DNA of 64,000 nucleotides from Sulfitobacter sp. W027 (GCF_025143985.1 NZ_CP083566.1:124001-188000); one strand, 5' to 3'. Positions 17,886 to 26,544 are shown, counted from the first letter of the stretch. Made by a program: numbers and translations. Notes: generated by a model from the letters alone, not told the origin.

Positions 17886-18793
17886 GCCGCCTCTCCCTTC
17901 AGTTGATTGTCTTTCACGAATTGCTCCAGCACTGCCTGCTGCTTCTCCGTCAGCGGCCATGCAGAGGGCGGCCGCGTGGCGCCGCAATCCTGTCCGATGG
18001 CCATGAGTGCGGCTTTGACGCCGGTGACATTGGTGCCGTTATGCTCTTCGGCGCGGATGTCCTCAAAGGCGCGCATGCCTGCGATCAAGCGGTTCGCCTC
18101 TGCGTAATTTCCGGCGTCGAGTGCTGCGTGAATGGCGACTGACCTCTCCGGCCAGACGTTGATCAGGCCTGAGGTAAACCCCCGCGCGCCCACGGCATAG
18201 AGCGGCGGGGCCCAGACCTCGGCCAGACCACCGACCCAGACGATATCTGTCGGCGCAGCTTCGATCGCGCGGGCGAGGTTCAAGGGGTTCGGCGTGGCCC
18301 ATTTGACGCCCTTCACCCCTTCGACTTCGCAAAGCCGCGCGATGCCCTCGGGCCCCATCGCATCGTTGCGCAGGTACAGCATCACCGGCAGCCCGCCCGA
18401 CGCATCCCGCACCGCGCGCACATAATCGACCGTGCCACGGGGGGAGACGAAGGGATCGGGCGGCTGGTGGATCATCAGCGCATCCGCGCCCGCCTCGGCA
18501 CTCGCCTTGGCCAGTGCGCAGGCATCCCGAATGCCGCGCCCGACACCCGCGAGCAGCGGCGCGCGCCCGTCGACCATCTGGGCGACCTCGCGCACCATGG
18601 TGCAGGCCTCGTCATTGGTCAGCGCATAATATTCGCCGGTATTGCCGTTCACGACCGGGATATGCACCCCGGCGGCGAGCGCACGGTCGATGATCGGCGC
18701 CAGCTTGCGCGGCGCGATCTCTCCAGCATCGTCATAGGGCGTTACCAGGATGCCCGATATGCCAGTGAGCGCCTTTGATAGATCATGTGTCAT
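17882..18793 (-). CDS. DapA/DHDPS-family 2-keto-3-deoxy acid dehydratase or aldolase
   Basis: 303 residues of the class I lyase TIM barrel family. The phosphate-like loop and keto-acid site appear as PVVNGNTGEYYAL near residue 46, the tyrosine in VMLYLRND near 137 and the Schiff-base lysine in GVKGVKWATPNP near 163. Within this family, clusters with an IlvD-type dehydratase and a 2-oxoglutarate semialdehyde dehydrogenase usually encode L-2-keto-3-deoxyarabonate or 5-keto-4-deoxyglucarate dehydratase, giving 2-oxoglutarate semialdehyde. It lies 11 bp after the IlvD-type gene in the same operon. Confidence 0.85.
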   Translation of the reverse strand: MTHDLSKALTGISGILVTPYDDAGEIAPRKLAPIIDRALAAGVHIPVVNGNTGEYYALTNDEACTMVREVAQMVDGRAPLLAGVGRGIRDACALAKASAEAGADALMIHQPPDPFVSPRGTVDYVRAVRDASGGLPVMLYLRNDAMGPEGIARLCEVEGVKGVKWATPNPLNLARAIEAAPTDIVWVGGLAEVWAPPLYAVGARGFTSGLINVWPERSVAIHAALDAGNYAEANRLIAGMRAFEDIRAEEHNGTNVTGVKAALMAIGQDCGATRPPSAWPLTEKQQAVLEQFVKDNQLKGEAA

Positions 18794-18804
18794 TGCTAAC
18801 CCTC

Positions 18805-20547
18805 TCAGAAAATATCCGGTTCACCCGCCGCTTGGCCGAAGGCCGCGGTGAGGTAGTCAAAGTCGCAGCCCTGATCGGCCTGCCCCACATGGCGCTGGAA
18901 CATATAACCCCAGCCCCGCTCGAACCGCGGCTCGGGCGCTTTCCACGCGGCGCGGCGGGCGGCGAGTTCATCCTCGTCCACCAGCATGTCGAGGGTGCGC
19001 GCCTCTAGATCCATCCGCACGATGTCCCCCGTCTTCAGCAGCGCCAGCGGCCCACCCACGAAAGACTCCGGCGCGACATGCAGGATGCAAGCGCCAAAAG
19101 AGGTGCCCGACATCCGCGCGTCTGAGATCCGCAGCATGTCCCGGTGCCCCTGTTTCAACAGCGCCTTCGGCATCGGCAACATGCCCCATTCCGGCATCCC
19201 CGGCCCGCCCTGGGGACCTGCGTTGCGCAGCACCAGCACATGGTCCGGCGTCACGTCGAGGTTTTCGTCGTCGATGGCGGCCTTCATCTCCGGGTAGCTG
19301 TCAAAAACCATTGCCGGGCCTTCGTGGCGGTGGAACTTCGGATCGCAGGCCGCCGGTTTGATGACCGCGCCATTGGGGCAAAGGTTGCCCTTGAGCACGG
19401 CAAGCGAGCCTTCCTTATAGACCGGGTTCGACAGGGGCCGGATCACGTCGTCATTATAGACAGGCGCGCCCGCGATCCCTTCCTCCAAGGGTTTGCCGGT
19501 GCAGGTGATGGCCGTACGGTCCAACTTATCCCCCAGTTGATCCATCAGCGCCCGCAGCCCGCCCGCGAAATAAAAATCCTCCATCAGGTATTCGCTGCTG
19601 CCGAGGGGGCGGATATTGGCGATCAGCGGTGTGGTACGGCCCAAAGCATCCAGATCGCTCAACTCCAGCGCCACACCTGCGCGGCGCGCCATGGCCAAGA
19701 GATGCACCACTGCATTGGTCGAACAGCCCGTCGCCATTGCCACCGTGGCCGCGTTTTGCACGGCGGCGGGGGTGATGATCTTGTCCGGCGTCAGGTCCTC
19801 CCAAACCATATCGACAATGCGCCGCCCGCAAGAGGCGCTCATCCGTTTGTGCCCCGCATCCGCAGCGGGGATCGAGGTCGCCCCCGGCAGGGTCAGCCCC
19901 ATCGCTTCGGCAATCGCGGTCATGGTCGAAGCCGTGCCCATGGTCATGCAATGCCCATAAGACCGCGCGATGCCGCCTTCCACGCCGACCCATTCCTCGG
20001 CCGAAATCGTGCCCGCGCGGCGTTCATCCCAGAACTTCCACGCGTCCGAGCCAGAGCCAAGCGCCCGCCCCGCGTAATTGCCGCGCAGCATCGGGCCTGC
20101 GGGCAGGAAGATAAACGGCACGCCTGCGCTGATCGCGCCCATGGTCAGCCCCGGCGTGGATTTGTCACAGCCGCCCATCAGCACCACACCGTCAAGCGGA
20201 TGCGAGCGGATCGTCTCTTCGGTCTCCATCGCGATCATATTGCGGTAGAGCATCGAGGTCGGCTTGGTGAAGCTCTCGTCGATGGAGATCGTCGGGATCT
20301 CCAACCCCAGCCCCCCGGCCTGCGCGATTCCCTTTTTCACATCCTCCGCGCGGTCGCGGAAATGGAGGTGGCAGGGGTTCATCTCGGACCAAGTGTTCAG
20401 GATACCGATCACAGGGCGGCCTTCCCAATCCTCGGGGCCCAGACCCATCTGCATCATCCGCGACCGATGCCCAAAGCTGCGCAGATCGTCGGGGGCGAAC
20501 CAGCGCGCGCTGCGCAGCTGATCGGCGGTTTTCTTGGTCTCGGTCAT
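18805..20547 (-). CDS. IlvD/Edd-family aldonate dehydratase (L-arabonate/D-xylonate type)
   Basis: 580 residues, the length of sugar-acid dehydratases rather than of IlvD itself. Three cysteines at Cys59 (MNPCHLH), Cys127 (GGCDKSTP) and Cys200 (YGHCMTM) lie at the positions that bind the [2Fe-2S] cluster in L-arabinonate dehydratase. Lys129 after the second one fits the carbamylated metal ligand. The C-terminal domain has SDARMSGTSFG near residue 480 with the catalytic serine. It would convert an aldonate to a 2-keto-3-deoxy acid. GAGGAAT precedes the ATG, and it heads the dehydratase-dapA-rraA operon. Which pentonate or hexonate is used is not determined. Confidence 0.87.
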   Translation of the reverse strand: MTETKKTADQLRSARWFAPDDLRSFGHRSRMMQMGLGPEDWEGRPVIGILNTWSEMNPCHLHFRDRAEDVKKGIAQAGGLGLEIPTISIDESFTKPTSMLYRNMIAMETEETIRSHPLDGVVLMGGCDKSTPGLTMGAISAGVPFIFLPAGPMLRGNYAGRALGSGSDAWKFWDERRAGTISAEEWVGVEGGIARSYGHCMTMGTASTMTAIAEAMGLTLPGATSIPAADAGHKRMSASCGRRIVDMVWEDLTPDKIITPAAVQNAATVAMATGCSTNAVVHLLAMARRAGVALELSDLDALGRTTPLIANIRPLGSSEYLMEDFYFAGGLRALMDQLGDKLDRTAITCTGKPLEEGIAGAPVYNDDVIRPLSNPVYKEGSLAVLKGNLCPNGAVIKPAACDPKFHRHEGPAMVFDSYPEMKAAIDDENLDVTPDHVLVLRNAGPQGGPGMPEWGMLPMPKALLKQGHRDMLRISDARMSGTSFGACILHVAPESFVGGPLALLKTGDIVRMDLEARTLDMLVDEDELAARRAAWKAPEPRFERGWGYMFQRHVGQADQGCDFDYLTAAFGQAAGEPDIF

Positions 20548-20606
20548 GAATTCCTCGCCAGCTAAAACATCATCGCAAAATGGGTGGAAAACACATCTTG
20601 CTCGAA

Positions 20607-20618
20607 CTGATATATTAC
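20607..20618. promoter_or_regulatory. Candidate GntR operator, second copy
   Basis: CTGATATATTAC, within AACTGATATATTA (20605-20617) that is identical over 13 bp to the site at 16358-16370. It lies between the divergent IlvD-type dehydratase operon and the HpcH aldolase operon, placing both under a possible common regulator. Confidence 0.55.
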
Positions 20619-20664
20619 CGTATCACCCCAATTGTCGATAGCATTTGAGGGGCGGGCTGCGAAA

Positions 20665-21465
20665 ATGTCGGGAAAAACACTGAAACAATCGCTCCGGCCC
20701 GGCAGTCGTCTGTCGGGGTTTTGGCTCTCGCTTTGCTCGCCCACGGTGACGGAGATTGCCGCAGGCAGTGGGATCGATTGGCTGCTGCTCGATATGGAAC
20801 ATGCGCCGAATGACTTGAGCCAGATCACCGATCATCTGCGCGCCGCAGGTAGTGCCAATCCCGATGCGCAGATGGTCGTGCGCATGCCATCCTCTGACCA
20901 GACTATGACCAAACGGCTGCTGGATATCGGTGTGAAAAACCTGATGTTCCCGATGATCCAAAGCGCCGAAGACGCCCGCCGCGCCGTGTCTTGGACCCGC
21001 TATCCCCCCGAAGGGCTGCGCGGCATCTCGGCCACGATCCGCGCCAATAACTACGCGCGGCAAACGGATTACCTGACCACCTATGCCGATGCGCAATGCG
21101 TCATCGTGCAGGTCGAAACCCCCGAAGCGATTGCCGAAATCCCCGCCATCGCCGCCGTGCCGGGCGTGGATGCGATCTTTATCGGGCCGGGGGATCTGTC
21201 CTCGGCGATGGGGCATACCGGCAACCCGATGCACCCCGATGTCCAAGACAAGATCCGCGAAGCGGTCGATGCCATTCACACCGCCGGGCTGCCTGCGGGC
21301 ATCCTTGGCTACGGCGCCGATCTGGCGCGCCGCTATTTTGACAGCGGTATCGAATTCGTCGCCATCGCGGGCGACGCTTGGCTGCTCACGCGGCAGATGG
21401 ATGCGCTGGTGCAGACCATGGCGCAGCCCTCCCCCACTTTGAAACAGCAAACCGACAAGGATTGA
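20665..21465 (+). CDS. HpcH/HpaI-family aldolase
   Basis: 266 residues from the ATG at 20665 with GAGGGG upstream; an in-frame TTG at 20632 would add 11 residues. Class II metal-dependent pyruvate aldolase fold: WLLLDMEHAPND near residue 38 with the metal glutamate region, RMPSSD near 74, the QVETPEAIAEI metal-site glutamate near 148 and DAIFIGPGDLS near 168. Such enzymes split 2-keto-3-deoxy acids into pyruvate and an aldehyde. It is first in an operon with a semialdehyde dehydrogenase and a hydroxyacid dehydrogenase, so it offers a second route beside the DapA-type step. Confidence 0.87.
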   Translation: MSGKTLKQSLRPGSRLSGFWLSLCSPTVTEIAAGSGIDWLLLDMEHAPNDLSQITDHLRAAGSANPDAQMVVRMPSSDQTMTKRLLDIGVKNLMFPMIQSAEDARRAVSWTRYPPEGLRGISATIRANNYARQTDYLTTYADAQCVIVQVETPEAIAEIPAIAAVPGVDAIFIGPGDLSSAMGHTGNPMHPDVQDKIREAVDAIHTAGLPAGILGYGADLARRYFDSGIEFVAIAGDAWLLTRQMDALVQTMAQPSPTLKQQTDKD

Positions 21466-21467
21466 TC

Positions 21468-23009
21468 ATGAGCGCTGACAGCAAGACATTTCACCCCCAC
21501 GGCAAGCACTTGATCGCAGGCGAATGGGTCGGCGGTGGTAAAACCTTTGCCAATTCCCCCGCCACAGGCGAAAGCGACCAATTCCAAAGCGGCACCCCGG
21601 CCCATGTAAACCACGCCTGTGAAGCCGCCGAGGATGCCTCTTGGTCCTACGCCTATTCCAGCCGCGAGAGCCGCGCAAATTTCCTTGATGCCATCGCGGA
21701 TGAGATGGAGGCCCGCGCCGAGATCATCACCGAAGTCGGCGCGCGGGAATCCGGCCTGCCCACCGCCCGCCTTCAGGGCGAACGGGGGCGGACAACCGGC
21801 CAACTCCGCCTCTTTGCCGATCACATCCGCAAAGGCGCCCATCTGGACCGTCGCTTTGACGGCGCCCTGCCCGAGCGCCAACCCATGCCCCGCCCCGACA
21901 TCCGCATGATCCAACGCCCGATCGGCCCTGTCGCGGTCTTTGGCGCGTCGAACTTCCCTCTGGCCTTCTCCACCGCGGGCGGCGACACCGCCGCGGCATT
22001 GGCGGCGGGCTGCCCAGTCGTTGTGAAAGGCCACTCTGCCCATCCCGGCACCGGAGAGATCGTGGCCGAAGCGATCCATGCCGCGATCCAGAAATGCGGC
22101 ATCCATCCCGGTGTCTTTTCCCTCATCCATGCCAACAGCCGTGAGGTGGGCCAGACGCTGGTGCAGCATCCGCTGATCAAAGCCGTCGGCTTCACCGGCT
22201 CCCTCGGTGGGGGCCGCGCGCTGTTCGATCTCTGCGCCCAACGCCCCGAGCCGATCCCCTTCTTTGGCGAGTTGGGCTCGGTCAATCCGATGTTCGTTCT
22301 GGCCGAGGCTACTCGAAACCGCGGCGCGGAAATCGGCGCAGGATGGGCCGGGTCTCTGACCATGGGCGCGGGGCAGTTCTGCACCAATCCCGGCATCGCG
22401 GTCGTGGCCAAGGGCGCGGAGGGCGATGCCTTCGTCGCGGCCGCAAAAGAGGCGCTGGAACAGGTCGGCCCGCAGGTTATGCTGACCGATGGCATCGCCA
22501 AAGCCTACCGCGATGGCAAGGAACGTTTCACCGGACGCAACGCCGTGCGCGCGCTGGTGAACACTGACAGCGAAGGCCGCAGTGCCCAGCCGAACCTCTT
22601 TGAAACCGACGCCGAGACCTACCTGCAAGACCACGCCCTTGGGGAAGAGGTTTTCGGCCCCTTGGGACTGGTGCTGCGGGTGTCTTCGGGCGATGAGATG
22701 CAAGAGCTGGCCAAGGGTTTTGAAGGTCAATTGACTGCGACGATCCAGATGGACGACGGCGACACCGAAGCCGCCAAAGCGCTGATGCCAATCCTTGAAC
22801 GCAAGGCGGGCCGGGTGCTGGTGAACGGCTTCCCCACCGGGGTCGAGGTTTGCGATGCCATGGTGCACGGTGGCCCCTACCCGGCCTCCACCAATTTCGG
22901 CGCGACGTCCGTGGGGACCATGGCGATCCGTCGCTTCCTGCGGCCCGTGTCCTACCAGAACCTGCCCGAGGCGCTGCTGCCTGAAGACCTGCGCGGGGCA
23001 TCGGCATGA
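21468..23009 (+). CDS. 2-oxoglutarate semialdehyde (2,5-dioxovalerate) dehydrogenase
   Basis: 513 residues from the ATG at 21468, two bases after the aldolase stop. Aldehyde dehydrogenase family; the catalytic cysteine is in AGQFCTNPG near residue 302, the general-base glutamate in FFGELGSVNPMF near 264 and the cofactor region FGASNFPLAFS near 157. The short N-terminal and the QFCTNPG form fit alpha-ketoglutaric semialdehyde dehydrogenases of pentose and hexarate pathways. It would make 2-oxoglutarate with NAD(P)+. Its end overlaps the next gene start by 4 bases. Confidence 0.87.
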   Translation: MSADSKTFHPHGKHLIAGEWVGGGKTFANSPATGESDQFQSGTPAHVNHACEAAEDASWSYAYSSRESRANFLDAIADEMEARAEIITEVGARESGLPTARLQGERGRTTGQLRLFADHIRKGAHLDRRFDGALPERQPMPRPDIRMIQRPIGPVAVFGASNFPLAFSTAGGDTAAALAAGCPVVVKGHSAHPGTGEIVAEAIHAAIQKCGIHPGVFSLIHANSREVGQTLVQHPLIKAVGFTGSLGGGRALFDLCAQRPEPIPFFGELGSVNPMFVLAEATRNRGAEIGAGWAGSLTMGAGQFCTNPGIAVVAKGAEGDAFVAAAKEALEQVGPQVMLTDGIAKAYRDGKERFTGRNAVRALVNTDSEGRSAQPNLFETDAETYLQDHALGEEVFGPLGLVLRVSSGDEMQELAKGFEGQLTATIQMDDGDTEAAKALMPILERKAGRVLVNGFPTGVEVCDAMVHGGPYPASTNFGATSVGTMAIRRFLRPVSYQNLPEALLPEDLRGASA

Positions 23010-23968
23010 GCGGCGCGCTGATCGGCCCCGTCGCCGTGCTCGACGCGATGCCGGAAGATATGCAGGATAAGGTGCGCGGCTACGCCGAAGGGCTGGACCT
23101 GCGGTTCGCCCACTCCTTCTCCGAAGAGGACTTCGCCAAAACGGTAAAGGGCGCGGCCTATATCGTTCCCCGCGGACGCGGCCTTCCGGCCTCGGTACTC
23201 CGCGGGGCCGATAGTGTGCGTCTCGTCCACCAATGGGGCACAGGCTATGACAAGATCCCGGTGGATGTTGCCAAGAAAATGGGCGTGACCGTGGCACGCA
23301 GCCCCGGCGTTAACGCCCCCACCATCGCGGACCTGACCATCGGCATGATGATCGCCGCCCTGCGCCGCATCCCGCTGCATTACAACAACACCCGCGCGGG
23401 CAAGTGGATCGTGCCGGAGATCGTCCCCGGCGCGCGGGATCTCAGCAGTCAGAAGGTCGGGCTGATCGGCTTTGGCGCCATTGGGCAACTCGTGGCGAAA
23501 CGGCTGACGGGCTTTGACTGCGAGGTGCATTATTACCGCCGCTCAGGAGAGGCCGAAGGCACCAGCGCGCGCTTTGCCGAGCGGGACGAGATCCTTGAGA
23601 CCTGCGATATCGTTAGCCTGCACATGCCGCTGACTGAGGCGTCACACCACACCATCGGCGCGGCGGAACTGGCGCGGATGAAATCCGATGCCCTGCTGGT
23701 CAACACCGGGCGCGGCGGGCTGATTGATGAGGCGGCCTTGATCGACACGCTGACAAACAAACGCATCGCGGGCGCGGCTTTGGATGTCTTCACCGAAGAG
23801 CCCGTCGAGCCGGACAACCCGCTTCTGCGCCTCGATAACGTCCTGCCGCTGCCCCATATCGGCGGCCATAGCGAGGATAACCTCAGACGCATGGTCAACC
23901 ATTGGGCCAGCAACATCCGCGCTTTCCACGAAGGGCGCGGGATCGATGAAAGCTGCATCGTCACTTGA
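23006..23968 (+). CDS. D-2-hydroxyacid dehydrogenase, NAD(P)-binding
   Basis: 320 residues of the D-isomer 2-hydroxyacid dehydrogenase family. The nucleotide-binding motif GLIGFGAIGQLVAKRL lies near residue 152; the catalytic set is the arginine in NTGRGGLIDE near 234, the glutamate in FTEEPVEP near 264 and the histidine in LPHIGGHS near 285. It probably reduces a 2-keto acid or glyoxylate/hydroxypyruvate-type product made by the aldolase, or oxidises a D-2-hydroxy acid delivered by the LarA-like enzyme. It overlaps the aldehyde dehydrogenase gene and is followed by a strong hairpin. Confidence 0.88.
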   Translation: MSGALIGPVAVLDAMPEDMQDKVRGYAEGLDLRFAHSFSEEDFAKTVKGAAYIVPRGRGLPASVLRGADSVRLVHQWGTGYDKIPVDVAKKMGVTVARSPGVNAPTIADLTIGMMIAALRRIPLHYNNTRAGKWIVPEIVPGARDLSSQKVGLIGFGAIGQLVAKRLTGFDCEVHYYRRSGEAEGTSARFAERDEILETCDIVSLHMPLTEASHHTIGAAELARMKSDALLVNTGRGGLIDEAALIDTLTNKRIAGAALDVFTEEPVEPDNPLLRLDNVLPLPHIGGHSEDNLRRMVNHWASNIRAFHEGRGIDESCIVT

Positions 23969-23973
23969 AACGA

Positions 23974-24003
23974 GCCCTCGGCCTGAACCCTCAGGCCGAG
24001 GGC
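23974..24003. terminator. Strong hairpin between convergent genes
   Basis: Perfect 13-bp arms GCCCTCGGCCTGA and TCAGGCCGAGGGC around an ACCC loop, 5 bp after the hydroxyacid dehydrogenase and 7 bp before the end of the NIPSNAP gene. It has no T-tract on either side, so it is a terminator-like stem usable from both strands rather than a classical intrinsic terminator. Confidence 0.6.
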
Positions 24004-24010
24004 ACCCCAC

Positions 24011-24325
24011 TTAGGCTTCGAGCGGAACGGGCATGAGGATCTTATTGGTCTGGCTCACCAGATACCCCGCCTCCGCACTTTTCTTGAGGTAGGCTTGCCA
24101 CTCAGGGTCCGCCGCCATCTGGGCCCGCCGCGCGGCACGGTCTGCAGTATCCTCATAGGGCCAGACATGGACGAATGAGTTCACATCCCCCGTCTCAACC
24201 TGCGCATAGATCAGTGGCTCCCCAAGGATGCGTTTCTGCGCGGGAAAGCCGAACTCCGCATAGAGCGCGAGATGTTTCTTGATCGTGCCGGGGCGGCAGC
24301 AATAGGTGCGGTGGTCGTAGATCAT
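24011..24325 (-). CDS. NIPSNAP family protein
   Basis: 104 residues of a ferredoxin-like dimeric alpha-beta barrel domain. Typical segments are MIYDHRTY at the start, GTIKKHLALYAEFGFP near residue 13, the central FVHVWPYED near 52 and WQAYLKKS near 76. Small NIPSNAP proteins often sit in catabolic operons, but their role is not known. Here it is the last gene of the gntR-larE-larB-gntR operon, 25 bp after the second GntR gene. Confidence 0.8.
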   Translation of the reverse strand: MIYDHRTYCCRPGTIKKHLALYAEFGFPAQKRILGEPLIYAQVETGDVNSFVHVWPYEDTADRAARRAQMAADPEWQAYLKKSAEAGYLVSQTNKILMPVPLEA

Positions 24326-24350
24326 CAGGAGGTCTTTCGGGTTATTAATG

Positions 24351-25067
24351 CTATGCGATACCGGCGTGGTCGGTGATCCGGGCCCGCGCTTGCAACAGAT
24401 GATAGGCCATCGACACGCCCGCGACTTCGCTGTCGCCCGCGCGGATCGCTTCGAGGATTTGGCGGTGTTCGCTGATGACCACGTCGATCCGGGCTTGGGA
24501 GCCTTGGCGCGTCAATTTTTGCGCCACGTCGATCCCCTGCTCAATCGACTCCCGCGCACAGTCGAGCATCTGAACGAAAACTTCATTGCCTGACGCCGCC
24601 GCGATGGCGCGGTGGAATTGGTAATCGGCGTCAAAAGACGGATCGCGCGCCTGCATGGATACCTCCAGCGTCTGCAAGGCCGCCTCAATCCGGGCAATAT
24701 CCTTGGGACTGGCCCGTTGCGCGGCCATATGCGCGGTGGCTTTTTCAATCGTGATCCGCGCCTCCATCGCGCGCATCAGCCCGGCAACGGATCCCGCCGT
24801 GGCATATTCAATCAGCTTTTCCGAAGGCCGCCGCCGCACGAAAGTGCCCACGCCGCGCCGCGCCTCGACCAGCCCGTCCTCTTGCAACTTACGCAGCGCC
24901 TCACGCACCACGGGGCGGGACACGCCGAAGGCCGTGGCGATCTGGTTTTCCGACGGCAGCTTTTCGCCTTGGGCGAGTTTGTTCGACACGATCTGTTCAA
25001 GCACCTGCCCGTAAAGCTGATCGGCCAAGGTCTGCCGTTTCTTGATCTTTAGTTTCGGTGTTGTCAC
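24351..25067 (-). CDS. FadR-like GntR-family transcriptional regulator
   Basis: 238 residues with a basic N terminus, a winged helix-turn-helix (LADQLYGQVLEQIV to about residue 75; LPSENQIATAFGVSRPVVREALRKLQ is the recognition region) and an FCD domain with DADYQFHRAIAAASGN near residue 146. The GTG start lies 3 bases after the larB stop, with GGAGGG upstream, so it is cotranscribed with larE and larB. It is one of three GntR regulators in the island and presumably senses a different organic acid from the other two. Confidence 0.9.
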   Translation of the reverse strand: MTTPKLKIKKRQTLADQLYGQVLEQIVSNKLAQGEKLPSENQIATAFGVSRPVVREALRKLQEDGLVEARRGVGTFVRRRPSEKLIEYATAGSVAGLMRAMEARITIEKATAHMAAQRASPKDIARIEAALQTLEVSMQARDPSFDADYQFHRAIAAASGNEVFVQMLDCARESIEQGIDVAQKLTRQGSQARIDVVISEHRQILEAIRAGDSEVAGVSMAYHLLQARARITDHAGIA

Positions 25068-25070
25068 CGG

Positions 25071-25772
25071 CTACCCTCCCGCCGCGGCGCGGCGCATCAT
25101 ATTGGCCAGCCGCAAGGCCGAAGTCGCAGCCCCATAGCCGTTGTCGATATTCACCACCGTCACCCCCGGCGCACAGCTGGCGAGTATCGAATCGAGCGCG
25201 ACCCTCCCGCCGCGGGCCACACCATAGCCCACGGAGGTCGGCACACCAATCACCACCCCCGGCACAAGCCCGGCTACGACCGACGGCAGGGCCGCGTCCA
25301 TCCCGGCAAAAACGATCACCACATCCATCTCGCGCAGCAGGTCTTCCCGCGCGAGCAAACGCCAAAGCCCGGCCACGCCCACATCCGACACTTCGGTCGC
25401 GTCCATGCCGCCATAGGCGAGCGTGCGCCGCGCTTCGGCCATGGGCGCGTAGTCAGAGGTGCCCGCACTGACGAGGGCGATGCGGGGATCACGGGCCAAG
25501 GGGCCGATCTCTCCTAAAATGGCGGTGCGCGAGGCGGTGCAGTAATCGACCGATTGGGCCAGATTGTCCGGCAAGCCGTCAAACTGTTCTGCCGTCAGCC
25601 GGGTCAGCAACAGCCTCCGGCCCTCCGCTGCCGCATCGCCGATGATCGCGGCAATCTGCGCCACCGCTTTATGCTCGCACAGCACGGCCTCTTCGATGCC
25701 GATGCGCCCGCCGCGGCCCCGGTCAAAGGTCACGTCTGGATGCCCGTCGGGGCCTTTCTCATTGATGGACAA
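25071..25772 (-). CDS. larB: Nickel-pincer cofactor biosynthesis protein LarB
   Basis: About 233 residues. LarB carboxylates and hydrolyses nicotinic acid adenine dinucleotide to start pincer-nucleotide synthesis. It shows DRGRGGRIGIEEAVLCE near the start and the PurE/AIR-carboxylase-like domain with VSAGTSDYAPMAEARRTL, DVGVAGLWRL, VVIVFAGMDAALPSVVAGL and VPTSVGYG segments, all LarB hallmarks. The TTG at 25772 has AGAGGA seven bases upstream and is preferred; the frame is open to 25820 (ATG) inside the end of larE. Either way larE and larB overlap, so they are coupled. Confidence 0.9.
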   Translation of the reverse strand: MSINEKGPDGHPDVTFDRGRGGRIGIEEAVLCEHKAVAQIAAIIGDAAAEGRRLLLTRLTAEQFDGLPDNLAQSVDYCTASRTAILGEIGPLARDPRIALVSAGTSDYAPMAEARRTLAYGGMDATEVSDVGVAGLWRLLAREDLLREMDVVIVFAGMDAALPSVVAGLVPGVVIGVPTSVGYGVARGGRVALDSILASCAPGVTVVNIDNGYGAATSALRLANMMRRAAAGG

Positions 25773-26544
25773 ATGCACTTCCTCTTGAATAGGCCCGCAG
25801 ATCAACCGCGCGCCCGTCATCCGTGGCCAACCGGACTTGCGTCAAAATCGCCGCGCGCTTTTGCGCGGAAAGGTCTTCATAAACACGCGGATCAAGCTCC
25901 ACCACCCAGCCCCCGCGCAGGAGGCGGCAGCGCAAAGTGATATTGCCCAACTCCGCACGCAGGAGGGTTTCGACGCGATCGATCACCGCCAAATCCGCAG
26001 GCTCCACCCGCAGGCCAGTCTCGATTCGGCTGGCCAAACAGGGGGCCGCGGGCAGTTCGGCCAGTTCCTCCAGCCCGAGCGCCCGCGCCAAGGCGCGCAC
26101 ATCGGCTTTTGACATCTGCGCATCGACGAACGGGTGCAGCACGCCATGCTCTGCCGCCGCCTGTAAACCGGGGCGGTAGTCTGACAGATCATCGGTATTG
26201 GTGCCCGCCGCCACCAACGGCCCCATCCCCGCCAATGTGCCATAGAGGTTCGACTTGCAAAAATAGCAGCGGTTCACCGGGTTGGCGCGGTAAGACGGAT
26301 CGGCGAATTCGCCCGCATCCACCAGTTTCAGCGGCAGGCCCCAAGCGGCTGCAAAGTCTTTTACCCGCGCCGTCGCCGCCGAAGGGACCGCAGCCGAAAC
26401 CGCGTGGCAAAGCGTAACCCCCTCCGCCCCCCGCACCTTGGCCGCGGCGGCAGAAAGGGTGAGACTATCGATCCCCCCGCTAAGCGCGATGGTCAATGAT
26501 GCGGGCCGCGCGAGGGCAGCTTGGAGCGCGGCAGGAACCGTCAC
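25759..26544 (-). CDS. larE: Sulfur transferase LarE, three-cysteine type
   Basis: 261 residues, a PP-loop ATP pyrophosphatase (SGGIDS at residues 22-27) that adds sulfur to the pincer nucleotide precursor. Cys93 and Cys96 (NRCYFCKS) and Cys169 (AAPCLASR) are present. In L. plantarum LarE only the last cysteine exists and its sulfur is sacrificed, whereas the Thermotoga maritima type uses three cysteines to hold a [4Fe-4S] cluster that can act catalytically. This protein has the three-cysteine pattern. The GTG start overlaps the stop of the GntR gene (GTGA), and larB follows with overlap. Confidence 0.9.
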   Translation of the reverse strand: MTVPAALQAALARPASLTIALSGGIDSLTLSAAAAKVRGAEGVTLCHAVSAAVPSAATARVKDFAAAWGLPLKLVDAGEFADPSYRANPVNRCYFCKSNLYGTLAGMGPLVAAGTNTDDLSDYRPGLQAAAEHGVLHPFVDAQMSKADVRALARALGLEELAELPAAPCLASRIETGLRVEPADLAVIDRVETLLRAELGNITLRCRLLRGGWVVELDPRVYEDLSAQKRAAILTQVRLATDDGRAVDLRAYSRGSAFVHQ

